The notes: generated from the letters alone by a model not told the origin. DNA of 64,000 nt from Bin87 sp964347975 (GCA_964347975.1 CAYGAY010000010.1:1-64000), one strand, 5' to 3'. Shown: positions 1 through 9,294, counted from the stretch's first letter. Made by a program: numbers and translations.

Positions 1-335
1 GCCGGGCGTTGGGCCGTAGCCTCAGGCTTGCCGCCCACCGGTAGGTATAGTGTAGAAAACTAATGTGCTGTTGGGCAAGGGGCGGGTGTCAGTGATCCAA
101 GACGATTGCAAAGTCGCCTTTCAGCCTTTGCCCCATACCGCCACTACGGCGAAAGCCGGAGTCGATAGGCATTGATGGGGCAAAGACGTTCTGGATTCCG
201 GCTTTCGCCGGAATGGTGGAATGACTTTGCAATCGCCCTAAGAGCCTGTTGACATTTCCCGTCATTTGTATGTTGCGTATGCTTTGCAAATCGGCCAAAT
301 TGCGGGGTCAGGGCGAGGGGCGCGTCGTCCGGGAA
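1..335. other. Intergenic region, no gene seen
   Basis: No convincing coding region is visible between the window edge and the end of addA. Its main content is the palindromic repeat cluster at 103-238, described separately. The short open frames here have the low-complexity, Arg/Pro-rich look of shadow frames. Confidence 0.6.
103..238. repeat. Composite REP-like palindromic repeat
   Basis: An outer perfect 13-base inverted repeat (cgattgcaaagtc at 103-115, gactttgcaatcg at 223-235) encloses two further inverted pairs: 126-136 with 175-185 (11 bases), and 148-163 with 194-209 (16 bases, one mismatch). The two inner pairs cross each other, so they cannot both form in one simple hairpin. The inner motif, ccggcgaaagccgg-like, recurs at 35146-35175, and a related one is at 20312-20341. 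This suggests a dispersed REP-like family with two copies juxtaposed here. Confidence 0.7.
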
Positions 336-3300
336 TTAGGATTGTCCTGAAACCATTTGCGGCAGCCGCTCCAGCAGATCGGGCAGGTTGGGGATTGACC
401 GGACCCGGTCTCGCCGCACGAAGAGGAACTGCACATCCTTGACCTTTTTGCCGGTGGCGCGTTGCGCGGCGGCGGCGTAGGATGCGCCCTGCCATTGGTA
501 ATGCTCCATCCTAGCTTGCTCTGCTGCGTCATCGGCCACCGCATCCGACTTGTAGTCCACGATAACCAGCCGGTCGTCGTGGTCCAGGTAGAGCAGGTCG
601 ATGATGCCCTCGATGACCACCGGGCCGTTGGGGGTATCCAGTTGAGCGGCTACCGGGATTTCCGGCCACAGTTGCGGAGCTTTGAGCGCGGCCGCCACCG
701 CTTCGTGGCGCACCGCCCGTTTGGCCAGCCGGGCGATGGCGCCGGCGCTGCCGTGGACTCCGCCCTGGCTGGCCTGCCACCCGGCCAACCGGTCGATGGC
801 GCGGTCCAGTTGCTCCTGGAGTTGGGCTAGCGACTCACCGTCGGCAGCCGGCAGTTGCGGCAGAGTCTCGGCCATTGCGTACTGGAGAACCGCGTGCAGC
901 GCGCTGCCGAAGGCGGTACCGCCGCGTCCCCCCACCCAGGGCCGTTCTTCGTCCGGTTCGGCGTCCTTGTCATCGATGACGACGGCTGCAACTTCTCCCG
1001 GCGCGGCCGTTGCGTCAGCATCCGCTCCGGCTTGACGGGCCAGCCAGGTGGCGGTAACAGCCTGGGGAAGTGAACGGTTTTCGATAGATTTCGTCCGCTC
1101 CTGCTGCCAGGTTTCAGCTTGGTAGGCCAGCGCGGTCAGATCGTTGTCCGGCCCGGCGGCGATGGGACGCGGCGGCAGGTCTGGGATCGGGTCGATAACC
1201 GAATGGGGCAGGGTGTCTGATTGCGCTGTGATGGCGGCAATGACGGCGTTGCAGAGGGTCCTGCTTCTGGGTTGTTGGCAATGCCGGCTGACCAGCAGAT
1301 GGTCGCGGGCGCGGGTCGCGGCGACGTAGGCAAGGCGCACCTCTTCGGCGACGTGGTGGTTGGCTTCGGCCTTGGCCAGATCAGCGTACTCGAGAGTACG
1401 GATTCGCGCGCTGGCTGCGCCAATGGATACCGCCGCCTTTCCGGTATCGGGATCCACCAGCAGGGCGGGAGAATCGGAACGGGGCGCATAGTCCAAGTCG
1501 CGCAGGATGACGATGGGAAACTCCAGGCCCTTGGCGGAGTGCATGGTCATGATGCGCACGGCATCGTCGTCGCTCTCCGGGGCCGGCAGCTCGTTGATCC
1601 GGCTGGCGTCATCCCGCTGCATCTCGGCCCACAGGATGAACTGGCGCAGATTCCACGACGCCGGCGCGCCGGCGGTGGGGCCGTCGGTCTCCAGGATGCG
1701 GGCCCGCTCCACCAGGAACCGGCGGCGGCGCCACATCTCCCGGGGGCGATATTCAACCAGATCCAGCTCTTCCAGCCGGCGCTCGCGCACGAACTCACTG
1801 ATGAGACGGGAGACCGGCACTTCGTGGCGACGCAGGTAGTACCGGTGGAGACAGGCCATGCCGTCGCCCACCGGGGACAACGCCGCGCCATCTGCCACGT
1901 CCAGATAGTTCCACGTCGCGCCGGTATCCCGCCAGTTCAGCAGCTCAACATCGGAGCAGGCGAAGGCCGGGGAGCGCAGGGCGGCCACTACCGCCACCGC
2001 GTCGGCAGGATTGTCGATGGCGCGCAGACAGTTGAGGAGGTCCTGCACCTCCTGGGTGTCGAACAGCAGGGAGCCGCCCTCGATGCGATAAGGGATGCCG
2101 GCGTCCTCCAGGGCACGCTCCAGTATTCCCAGCCCGGTGCGGGTGCGGACCAGGATGCACACGTCGCCCAGCCGGGCCGGGCGGAGGCAGCCGCTATCCT
2201 TGTCATACACCTTCAGGCGGTCGGCGCCGTCGGTGGTGTAAGCTCCGATCAGGCGGGCAATCTGCGCGGCTTCCCGCCGGCGGACGTCGTCGGCCCGACC
2301 ATCCGACGGTTCCCCGAACACCTTTACGCCGGCGTCCAGACCATCCTGCTGGACGCCGGCGTTGGGTTGCAGGGGGCGGTATTCCGTCTGTAGGCCGGAG
2401 GCGTCCTCACCCATAACCTGCCCGAACAGGGCGTTGACCCACTCCAGCACCGGCTGCTGCGAGCGGCGATTTTCGGAGAGGGTGAGTTCGTCCAGCTGAC
2501 CGCCCTGCTTCACCCGCTGGACGACGCCCAGGTCGGCGCCGCGGAAGCGGTAGATGGACTGCTTGGCATCGCCCACGATGAACAGCCGGCCCGGAGCCAG
2601 GGGCAGCGTGTGCCAGGGCTGCCGTCCCACCGGGGCATCGCCGGCGGCGGCCAGGTAGAAGCCGATTTCAGCCTGCAACGGGTCGGTGTCCTGGAACTCG
2701 TCGATGAGGATATGGGTGTAGTGGTCCTGGAAATGGCGGCGGGCGTCGGCGTTGTCCCGCAGCAGAGCCCGGGCCCACACCAGCAGGTCGTCGAAAGTCG
2801 CCGCGCCGTCGGCCCGGCGGTCCGCGGCGTACCCTGCGGCGAAGTGTTGGTGGAGATTTTGCAGGAGTGGGTACAGAGCAGCCGCTTGAATGCGGGCGCT
2901 AAAAGCGCCGCACGCCGCGCTGAAACGACTACGCACTTCTCGGTTGCCGCCTCTAATGGAGGGGCCAATGTTGCCATCGTTGACGATTTCAGCTGCCGCA
3001 ATAACGTCGTCACATACTTCCCGCGCGGCTTGAACTACGGAGATGGCATTGGTGAGATCGTCCAGAAGGCTTGCGGAAGTGCCGGTGCGGTTGCGGTCCA
3101 ATTCGCACAATTCTTGGAGTTCCCGGAGTATATCGTCGGCGGCGTTGAACGGGTCAGCGGACGCCAGGCAGTCCTCGTTGGGCAGTTGGTGATAATTCCG
3201 GTGGAACGCCTGGGCCAGGTTGCGCCAGTAGCCCAATCCGATGCCAACGCTGATCAAGTGGCGCAGGACCCGCTGCAACTCGGGGTCTGCCGTGGGCCCG

Positions 3301-3809
3301 TTGCCCAGCGACCAATCCAGCCACTTGTTCCAGCGTTCGGTGAAATCCTGGGCGGAGTCCAGCTCGTCCCACTGGGTCCAGCCGTAGGGCAGGCCCGCAG
3401 CCATGGGCCGCTGGCGGAGCAACTGGGCGGCGAAGCTGTGAATGGTCTGGATGGACGCCCGGTCCAGCTCGGCGATGGCGTCGCTGATGCGCTGGAGTTC
3501 TTCATCCGACCATACGATGCGCTCCATACCGTCCCTGACCAGCGGATCATCCGAGCCGGCCCGGTATGCGTCATCCAGCAGATCGTCCATGCGGGCGCGG
3601 ATGCGTTCCGACAGTTCCGCCGCCGCCATCTCGGTGAAAGTGATGGCGACGATGTTTTCCATCCTGACCCCATTCTTAACCAGAGCCACCACACGGCTGA
3701 CCAGGGCGTAAGTCTTGCCCGTGCCGGCGCCGGCCTCGACGATGAGGTTGGCGTCCAGGTCGCGGACGATGCGCCGGCCGGCGCTCGCGTCGTCAGTGGG
3801 ATTAGTCAT
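336..3809 (-). CDS. addA: AddA/RecB-like helicase-nuclease, exonuclease V subunit
   Basis: A UvrD/Rep superfamily 1 helicase fused to a C-terminal RecB-type nuclease, 1157 residues. This is the normal size for AddA, which unwinds and resects double-strand breaks for RecA-dependent repair. The Walker A motif EAGAGTGKT is near residues 25-33. Further motifs follow in order: LIDEFQDTDPLQ (Walker B), IVGDAKQSIYRFRGA, TMHSAKGLEFP and YVAATRARDHLL. Near the C terminus GIIDLLY followed by IVDYKSD gives the PD-(D/E)XK nuclease core. It is the last gene of an addB - aspartic protease - addA series, with only 8 bases separating it from the protease gene, so co-transcription is likely. The family assignment is firm. 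The choice of AddA over RecB rests on the adjacent AddB-like gene. Confidence 0.93.
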   Translation of the reverse strand: MTNPTDDASAGRRIVRDLDANLIVEAGAGTGKTYALVSRVVALVKNGVRMENIVAITFTEMAAAELSERIRARMDDLLDDAYRAGSDDPLVRDGMERIVWSDEELQRISDAIAELDRASIQTIHSFAAQLLRQRPMAAGLPYGWTQWDELDSAQDFTERWNKWLDWSLGNGPTADPELQRVLRHLISVGIGLGYWRNLAQAFHRNYHQLPNEDCLASADPFNAADDILRELQELCELDRNRTGTSASLLDDLTNAISVVQAAREVCDDVIAAAEIVNDGNIGPSIRGGNREVRSRFSAACGAFSARIQAAALYPLLQNLHQHFAAGYAADRRADGAATFDDLLVWARALLRDNADARRHFQDHYTHILIDEFQDTDPLQAEIGFYLAAAGDAPVGRQPWHTLPLAPGRLFIVGDAKQSIYRFRGADLGVVQRVKQGGQLDELTLSENRRSQQPVLEWVNALFGQVMGEDASGLQTEYRPLQPNAGVQQDGLDAGVKVFGEPSDGRADDVRRREAAQIARLIGAYTTDGADRLKVYDKDSGCLRPARLGDVCILVRTRTGLGILERALEDAGIPYRIEGGSLLFDTQEVQDLLNCLRAIDNPADAVAVVAALRSPAFACSDVELLNWRDTGATWNYLDVADGAALSPVGDGMACLHRYYLRRHEVPVSRLISEFVRERRLEELDLVEYRPREMWRRRRFLVERARILETDGPTAGAPASWNLRQFILWAEMQRDDASRINELPAPESDDDAVRIMTMHSAKGLEFPIVILRDLDYAPRSDSPALLVDPDTGKAAVSIGAASARIRTLEYADLAKAEANHHVAEEVRLAYVAATRARDHLLVSRHCQQPRSRTLCNAVIAAITAQSDTLPHSVIDPIPDLPPRPIAAGPDNDLTALAYQAETWQQERTKSIENRSLPQAVTATWLARQAGADADATAAPGEVAAVVIDDKDAEPDEERPWVGGRGGTAFGSALHAVLQYAMAETLPQLPAADGESLAQLQEQLDRAIDRLAGWQASQGGVHGSAGAIARLAKRAVRHEAVAAALKAPQLWPEIPVAAQLDTPNGPVVIEGIIDLLYLDHDDRLVIVDYKSDAVADDAAEQARMEHYQWQGASYAAAAQRATGKKVKDVQFLFVRRDRVRSIPNLPDLLERLPQMVSGQS

Positions 3810-3817
3810 CGGTTTCG

Positions 3818-4174
3818 TTAGTAGCGGAGCAGGTTGGTTGGGACCAGTCGCCCCGCCAGGGGATCGACGGCAAGGGCGGCTTCCTCCAGGGAGACCACGC
3901 CCAGCAGGCTTGGCTCATTGTCTTCTGCAAATATGACCGGCGTGGGGAACTCAATCCCTTCCAGTCTTATGGTGGTGTATCCTATGTCAACCGGGACGAT
4001 TCTGCCGTCGGCCGTCTCGGAGGGGAGAGACCTTTCGACCGGCACGCCCAATCTTTGCAGCATTGCTCTAGGCACTGCCGTGTAGGTTGAGCCGGTATCG
4101 ACGGTGACCTCGAGTTCCTCGAACCGTCGTCCCCGTGGGTCGCCTATTCCTACGGTTACTGTTACCGTTCCCAT
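3818..4174 (-). CDS. Small retropepsin-like (clan AA) aspartic protease
   Basis: A 118-residue single-domain protein with the aspartic protease signature VDTGSTYTAVP near residues 25-35. The C-terminal half has the hydrophobic LLGVVSLEEA segment typical of small clan AA proteins, which act as homodimers because each chain supplies one catalytic Asp. A GGAG ribosome site lies about 7 bases before the ATG. The gene sits in the addB-addA operon, 22 bases after addB and 8 before addA, on the same strand. Close relatives lie at 36245-36601 and, frameshifted, at 22201-22579. Substrate and role are unknown. A regulatory or processing function linked to the nuclease is only suggested by position. Confidence 0.8.
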   Translation of the reverse strand: MGTVTVTVGIGDPRGRRFEELEVTVDTGSTYTAVPRAMLQRLGVPVERSLPSETADGRIVPVDIGYTTIRLEGIEFPTPVIFAEDNEPSLLGVVSLEEAALAVDPLAGRLVPTNLLRY

Positions 4175-4196
4175 TGTGCTTCTCCCTGGGGCTGTC

Positions 4197-7100
4197 TCAA
4201 TTTTCTATGGCGGCCGGGCCGCCCAGGACGTTGAAGGGTTGGGCGGCCGGGTCGTGGCGGCCCTTGCGCTCCCAGATCTGCCGCCGACGGGTCGGGCAGA
4301 GGCGGTTGAAGTCGCAGTAGCGGCAGTTGCCGTGGTCCCTCTCCTCCGGCGTGGCGGGGAAAATGCCGGCGCGGGCCATGCCCAGGATACGGCGCAGCGT
4401 GGCGTGGAAACCGGCCAGACCCTCGGCGTCGTTGTACGGGCTGCGGTCGAAAATCCTGTCCTCGCTCAGCGGAAAACAGTAGGACGCGGTGAGGCTGGTA
4501 TCGGGGTAGAGCTGCCCGGCGGCGGCCACGTACACCGGAAGCTGCAACGCCCGCCCGTTGGCGATGGTGTAATCGGGCTGCCCCCCTCGCGTCCCGACCA
4601 GGTATCGCGCCGGGTTGCCGGTCTTGAAATCGCGCACCCGCACCTCGTCGGCCAGCACGTCCAGCCGGTCAATCTTGCCGCGAAAATGGACTATGCCGAG
4701 ACCCGGCACGTCCACCGGCGCGTCGTCGAAGGTTTGTTCCGAGCGGGATTCCAGCGACGCCCCGGCCAACCAGTCGGCGTCCGCGGCGAAGAAGCGTTGC
4801 AGGCCGTCCCGGATGGCCTCCTTTTCCATCTCCCAGAGCAGGGGATAGCCGGTGATGCCCATGCGCTCGGCGGCGGCGAATTCCGCGTTGGCCAACGTCA
4901 GCAACTCCGCCGCGGACTGCATTTTCCGGTTGACGAATTCCTCCAAGATCCGATGCACCAGCACGCCGTGGTCCAGGGCGGATATTTCGCCGTCCTCGTC
5001 GGCGACGGGCGACGGTGAGATGCCCAGCACACGATTGAGGAAGTAGCGGTAGGGGCAGGCGGCCCATGTCTCCAGGGCGCTGGGAGACACTGGGCGATCC
5101 GGGACGCCGATGCCGGTTATTCGCCGGGAGCCGGGGCCAACGCGCCCGTCCCACTCGGTGAGGGTTAGGCCCAGCCGGGCCTCCCGCGCCTTCAGGGCGT
5201 TGCGGATACGGGCGTCAGTTGACCAGGCGGGGTGGGATTCCAACGGGCCGGAGGCGTTGACCAGCAGGTGCATCAGGTTGTAGTCGGCTAAATCGGCCGG
5301 CGCAAGGACGTCGCCCTGGGCATCGCCCACGGCATCGGCCAGCTGCCGGAGGCCGGCCTCCCGGGAGGGTATGACGGTGAGCCACGGCTTGCGGGCGGCG
5401 TCGGCGGCCAGGTTTTCGGAGGTGAGGCGTCCAGTGGGGGCGACCGTGGCCTCATGGAGCAGGTTGGCGGCTTCCAGCAGCCAGGGCGAGGGGTACGCCA
5501 TGCGGTGGTTGGCGCCGGCCACAGCATAGCTGAGCACGGCCCGGTCGGCAGAGGCCACAGCGCCAAGGAACTCGTAGCGTTCCAGCGCGCGCCGGGTCCG
5601 GGCCGCCGCTCCGCCGTCCCGCCATTCGTCCACGATGGTCGGACGGTGGGACGGCGGGAACCGGCCTTCCGCCATGCCGACGGCGAAAACCGCGCTGTAC
5701 TGCGCGCCCACAATGCCGGACGGCGGGCCCACGTACACGCCGAAACCTACCGGCCGGCCCCGGTAGGACACCGGACTCTGCAACTCGTCGCTGATGGTCT
5801 CGCGTAGAACGTCCACGTCGTATTCGGCGTCCCAATTCGCCAGCCCGCTGAGGCCGTCCAGGATTTCTGCAATGCGCCGGTAGTCCTCCGCGTCACCCTC
5901 GGCGCGCCGGTGGTAATCGGCCAGCAGGGCCTTGAGTCGCTCTGCCGCCGACTGCCACGTCCGCTCGGGTTCAGCGGAACTGCGCAACTGCCCCAGGCGG
6001 CGCGCCAGTCGGTCGATAAAGGCGATGAGGAGGTCTGCGCCGGGCGGCCCGGTTCCGACCGCCTCGCCGGAGCGTTCCCGCTCTCGCCGGACCTGCTGCT
6101 CGACGTAAGCCGCAAGCCGGGCGGCCCACTCCCCGACCGTTCCATTGGCCCGCGCCGCCCGGGCCAGGTCGGCCCACTGAGTGGCCGGGACCTCGTACCC
6201 GAGCCGGCGCCGACCGGGGTTGGGAGCCGGCGGGAACCGCACTGGGCACGACATAATCAAGTCGATGAACCGCTCCCGGTCGATGGTGGGTTCGGCGTCC
6301 GCGCCGCCGTCCATTGACGCCAGCAACACCAGCGCGCCCAGCAGGAACCGTCCTGCTCCGGTGTCGGCCAGGGCGCGTCGCGGCACGCCGGAACTGGGGA
6401 TGCCGGCGAAATCCAGCTCCTGACGCAGCAGGCTGTCGTAGGGCGATTCCTGCCGGCGCACCACGGCGATACGATGGAAGGGCACGTCATCGGCCACTGC
6501 AATTATGCGCCGCACCACGGCCCGAACTTCATCTACCGGGTCAGGCGCGACGGTGACCGCCAGGGCGTTGCCGGCAACGGCCCGCCGCAACGGCATAGCG
6601 CCATCCGTCGTCGCGTCTCCGCCGGTGAGCCGGTCATACAAGGCCAGCGCCGGCCCGTCGGCGTCGCCATCGCCGTTCAATCCGATGATGACCCGGCACT
6701 TGCCCCGTCCCAGCAAAGCCTGCATCAGCTCGAGATCGCCCTCGGTGGGATGCCGGGGCAGATAGTAGATGACTGCCGGCTCCCGGCCCGGCGGCCAGTG
6801 GTTGGGCAGGGCTTGCGCGGCCAGCCTCGGCAGTTCGTACCGGGTGTAGTAGCCGTCCCGGTCCAGCAGCGCGCGGAATTTGCCGTACAGTCCGGGCAGG
6901 TTCAGGTGGGCGTGGTTCGACAAGCTCACCGGAGGCGGCGCGCCGGCCGAGTCAAGGGCCGGGCGCTGCTCCCACTGGCGGAAAGCGCCGGCCAGTTCAG
7001 CGTACAGCCGGCGGCGTCCCGCCAGCGAGAGCGGGAGATTCTCGGACGCCAGCCACTGGTCGGTCACCCGACGCACGGCCTGGGATTCGTCCAGCCGGTT

Positions 7101-7376
7101 CAATGCCTGGCGTTGAGGCGCGCCGTCATCCTTGGCCGGACGGAGCATGGGCCGGGCCAGCTCTGCGGCCAGACGCTCCCCGGTCTGCGCCGTCACGTTG
7201 AGCACGTTGCGCGCGCCCAGCAGGTGGCGCACCGAGCTGGCCACGTCGCGATGGGCGGTGATGACAACCACGCGGGCAAAAGGATCGTCGCCATCGGCCT
7301 GCTGCGCGGCGGCAACGGCAGCGGCGAGGGCCGTCAGGGCGGGTTGGCCGATTTGGGTGACGGTGACGAGAGACAT
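4197..7376 (-). CDS. addB: AddB-like nuclease subunit with predicted Fe-S cluster
   Basis: A 1059-residue protein that pairs with the downstream addA. The C-terminal nuclease domain shows GKIDRLDV followed by RDFKTG, a PD-(D/E)XK core. It also has four cysteines in the AddB pattern: one in WAACPYRYF and three in CRYCDFNRLC (C-x2-C-x5-C). In AddB this arrangement holds a 4Fe-4S staple around the nuclease. The N-terminal region carries the degenerate helicase-like fold, but I see no glycine-rich Walker A motif where many AddB proteins have one. It is the first gene of the operon, with the ATG at 7376. The alternative is a related inactivated-helicase PD-(D/E)XK nuclease; the partner gene makes AddB most likely. 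Confidence 0.85.
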   Translation of the reverse strand: MSLVTVTQIGQPALTALAAAVAAAQQADGDDPFARVVVITAHRDVASSVRHLLGARNVLNVTAQTGERLAAELARPMLRPAKDDGAPQRQALNRLDESQAVRRVTDQWLASENLPLSLAGRRRLYAELAGAFRQWEQRPALDSAGAPPPVSLSNHAHLNLPGLYGKFRALLDRDGYYTRYELPRLAAQALPNHWPPGREPAVIYYLPRHPTEGDLELMQALLGRGKCRVIIGLNGDGDADGPALALYDRLTGGDATTDGAMPLRRAVAGNALAVTVAPDPVDEVRAVVRRIIAVADDVPFHRIAVVRRQESPYDSLLRQELDFAGIPSSGVPRRALADTGAGRFLLGALVLLASMDGGADAEPTIDRERFIDLIMSCPVRFPPAPNPGRRRLGYEVPATQWADLARAARANGTVGEWAARLAAYVEQQVRRERERSGEAVGTGPPGADLLIAFIDRLARRLGQLRSSAEPERTWQSAAERLKALLADYHRRAEGDAEDYRRIAEILDGLSGLANWDAEYDVDVLRETISDELQSPVSYRGRPVGFGVYVGPPSGIVGAQYSAVFAVGMAEGRFPPSHRPTIVDEWRDGGAAARTRRALERYEFLGAVASADRAVLSYAVAGANHRMAYPSPWLLEAANLLHEATVAPTGRLTSENLAADAARKPWLTVIPSREAGLRQLADAVGDAQGDVLAPADLADYNLMHLLVNASGPLESHPAWSTDARIRNALKAREARLGLTLTEWDGRVGPGSRRITGIGVPDRPVSPSALETWAACPYRYFLNRVLGISPSPVADEDGEISALDHGVLVHRILEEFVNRKMQSAAELLTLANAEFAAAERMGITGYPLLWEMEKEAIRDGLQRFFAADADWLAGASLESRSEQTFDDAPVDVPGLGIVHFRGKIDRLDVLADEVRVRDFKTGNPARYLVGTRGGQPDYTIANGRALQLPVYVAAAGQLYPDTSLTASYCFPLSEDRIFDRSPYNDAEGLAGFHATLRRILGMARAGIFPATPEERDHGNCRYCDFNRLCPTRRRQIWERKGRHDPAAQPFNVLGGPAAIEN

Positions 7377-7415
7377 GGCGGTTCTAGACGGACTGTTTTA
7401 CTTTACCAGTTTCCG

Positions 7416-7566
7416 CCTCATGCGTACCTACTTTGTCATGGCGAGGAGCGAAGCCTGATCTTTGACAAATCGGGCAATCTCGCGGGCTGAGCGATGCATC
7501 CTTCGGCAACGAGATTGCCACGCTACGCTCGCAATGGCAGTTTGCGGAAAGTGGGTACGTATGAGG
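7416..7566. repeat. MITE-like palindromic element, copy 1
   Basis: About 151 bases with imperfect terminal inverted repeats: cctcatgcgtacctacttt at the left end, and the complement of the same motif (aaagtgggtacgtatgagg) at the right. Inside are inverted arms around gtcatggcgagg and gagattgccacgctacgctcgcaatg. Similar elements lie at 14167-14361, 15653-15803, 47770-47905 and 63923-64000. No open frame of its own is present. It separates the divergent addB and rhodanese genes. Confidence 0.75.
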
Positions 7567-7785
7567 TTTCCGGCCAGTTTCGTTCTCCAGCCAGGGGGAT
7601 AGGCACGGAGTTGCCGCCGGGCGACCAGTGACGGACTTTCAACGCGAAGGCGCAGAGGCGCAAAGGATTTCGGATCGCTGCTCACTACGCTCCGGGCAAT
7701 GACAGAATGGCGGGCAAAGGGTCGTTGACCCATGGCGGCAGGGCGACCTACAATCCGGCCAACTCGCTATCTCCTGGAGTTTCCC

Positions 7786-8658
7786 ATGACCGCTTTCGCC
7801 AACGACTACGCTCATCCTGAATATCTGACCGATCCGGCGTGGGTGGCCGCGCATCTGGACGACCCCAAGGTGGTCGTGCTGGACTGCGCCAACACCGCCG
7901 ACGCGTGGCAGCGGGGACATATTCCCGGCGCGGCCCACGTTGCCGACAACTGGGCCAAAGACCCGGACACCGCCCTGGGTCCCGGGGCTCGCGGGCAGCA
8001 CGTCATGACGCCGGAGCAGTTCAAGGCCATGGCCGAAGGGCTTGGCATCGGCGACGATACCACCGTGGTCACCTACGACCACGCCCAGAGCCTCACCGCC
8101 GCCCGGATCTGGTGGGTGTTCAACTACTACGGCCATGGCAACGTCATGGTGCTCAACGGCGGATGGCGGGCCTGGGTCAATGCCGGCCGGCCCATCGACT
8201 TCGGGCGGCCCAGGGCGCCGGGGGCGGTTACTTTCACCCCCCAGGCCGACGAGTCGTTCATCGCCACCGGCGACGAGCTGAAGGAAGCCTGCTCATTAGA
8301 AGGCGGGATCGGGGATAACGTGGTGGTGTGGGACGTGCGCAGCGACGCGGAATGGGACGGCAGCGCCACGAACTATACCAACAAGCGGGTGGGACACGTT
8401 CCCGGCGCGGCGCACCTGGAATGGTTCCACCTGATGGACCGCAACACCCACGAGTTCAAGCCCGCGGCCGAAATCCGGCGCATCCTCGCCGAGCACGGCA
8501 TCACGCCGGACAAGACGGCATACTCCTATTGACAGGCCGGCATCCGTGCGGCGCACGGAAACTTCGTACTCCGCCTCGTCGGTTTCGAGAACGCCAGGAA
8601 CTACGACGCCTCCATGGGAGAGTGGGCCAACCGGGACGACACGCCGTTGACGGTGTAA
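7786..8658 (+). CDS. Two-domain rhodanese-type sulfurtransferase, probable selenoprotein (TGA = Sec at active site)
   Basis: A thiosulfate / 3-mercaptopyruvate sulfurtransferase-like protein of 290 codons with two rhodanese domains. The N-terminal domain ends in an inactive site (TYDHAQSLTAA, no Cys). The C-terminal domain reaches SY-TGA-QAGIRAAHG, where the TGA (8530-8532, codon 249) stands exactly at the catalytic cysteine of the family motif YCQxGxRA. After it the frame stays open and conserved to the end (GFENARNYDASMGEWANRDDTPL) and closes at TAA 8656-8658. The hairpin at 8544-8558 has the position and loop of a bacterial SECIS. I chose the ATG at 7786, preceded by ctggag. If the TGA were a true stop, the enzyme would lose its active site. 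A sequencing error or nonsense mutation is the alternative. Confidence 0.8.
8530..8558 (+). promoter_or_regulatory. Candidate bacterial SECIS element
   Basis: The UGA at 8530-8532 is followed by 11 bases and then the perfect hairpin ccgtgc-ggc-gcacgg (8544-8558, six pairs, loop GGC). The loop begins with G and starts 17 bases after the UGA. Bacterial SECIS upper stem-loops are known to lie close downstream of the UGA with a G at the start of the apical loop, so spacing and loop fit. The same bases also encode the conserved IRAAHG, so coding constraint contributes to the pattern. Confidence 0.65.
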
Positions 8659-8704
8659 CGGCAGGCTGGGGCGAATAACTATTGGCCCCTACACTTGGTC
8701 AACA

Positions 8705-9268
8705 ATGGCCTCTCGAAAATCCCGCAAGGTGCGGATACGGCGCGTAATCGACGGCGATTCGCTGGAGGTGAAATACGCCGGGCTGTTCAGCTTTCTGCGG
8801 CGGCCTTTCCAGGTGAGGTTGTACGGTATCGACGCGCCGGAACTGGCGCAACCCCTTGGCCCGGAGGCGCGGAACCAGTTGACCTCGCTGGTGCGCGGGG
8901 GCGGCATACGGCTCCGGGAGGTGGCCAGGGATCGCTATGGCCGCACCGTCGGGCTGGTATATCCCGGCTCCCGGCGCCGGGAGTGCGTCAACGTGGCAAT
9001 GGTGCGCTCCGGCATGGCCTGGTGGTATCGCCGCTACGGCGGCCGGGACCTGGGGTTTCCGGAAGCGGAGGCCGAGGCCAAAACACGGCGGCGGGGCGTA
9101 TGGAGAAAGGGCCGGAGTTCCCAGCGTCCCTGGGACTACCGCGCGGAGATGCGCCGCGCGAGGCAGCGGCGCCGGCGGGCGCGGCGCATCTCCGCGTGGG
9201 GCCTGGCCGCGGCGATTCTGGCTGTCCTGGCGGCCCTGCTGGCGCTGACTATCCTCCTGCCCCGGTAG
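8705..9268 (+). CDS. Staphylococcal-nuclease-like (SNase) protein with C-terminal membrane helix
   Basis: A 187-residue thermonuclease-family protein. The N-terminal core shows RVIDGDSLEV, VRLYGIDAPE and RDRYGRTVGLVY, which carry the calcium and phosphate-binding residues of the SNase fold (roughly residues 8-150). An Arg-rich stretch follows (RRARQRRRRARR), and then one hydrophobic helix (AAAILAVLAALLALTIL) at the extreme C terminus. A tail-anchored, membrane-bound nuclease is therefore likely. It starts 46 bases after the sulfurtransferase on the same strand. No strong ribosome site is visible before the ATG. SNase proteins are usually secreted and N-terminally anchored, so the C-terminal anchor is slightly unusual. 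Confidence 0.85.
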   Translation: MASRKSRKVRIRRVIDGDSLEVKYAGLFSFLRRPFQVRLYGIDAPELAQPLGPEARNQLTSLVRGGGIRLREVARDRYGRTVGLVYPGSRRRECVNVAMVRSGMAWWYRRYGGRDLGFPEAEAEAKTRRRGVWRKGRSSQRPWDYRAEMRRARQRRRRARRISAWGLAAAILAVLAALLALTILLPR

Positions 9269-9294
9269 CCCCGGCCGACATTGTTACCCGCGAG

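Noticed and set aside
1..335. Structured noncoding RNA at the nested inverted repeats
   Set aside because: The arms belong to a dispersed REP-like family, and two of the pairings cross, so a composite repeat is more likely.
1221..2393. Long plus-strand open frame opposite addA
   Set aside because: It is a high-GC shadow frame. The minus strand carries continuous helicase motifs here.
7786..8532. The sulfurtransferase as a normal protein ending at TGA 8530-8532
   Set aside because: The product would lack the catalytic residue and the last 41 conserved residues, which continue in the same frame.
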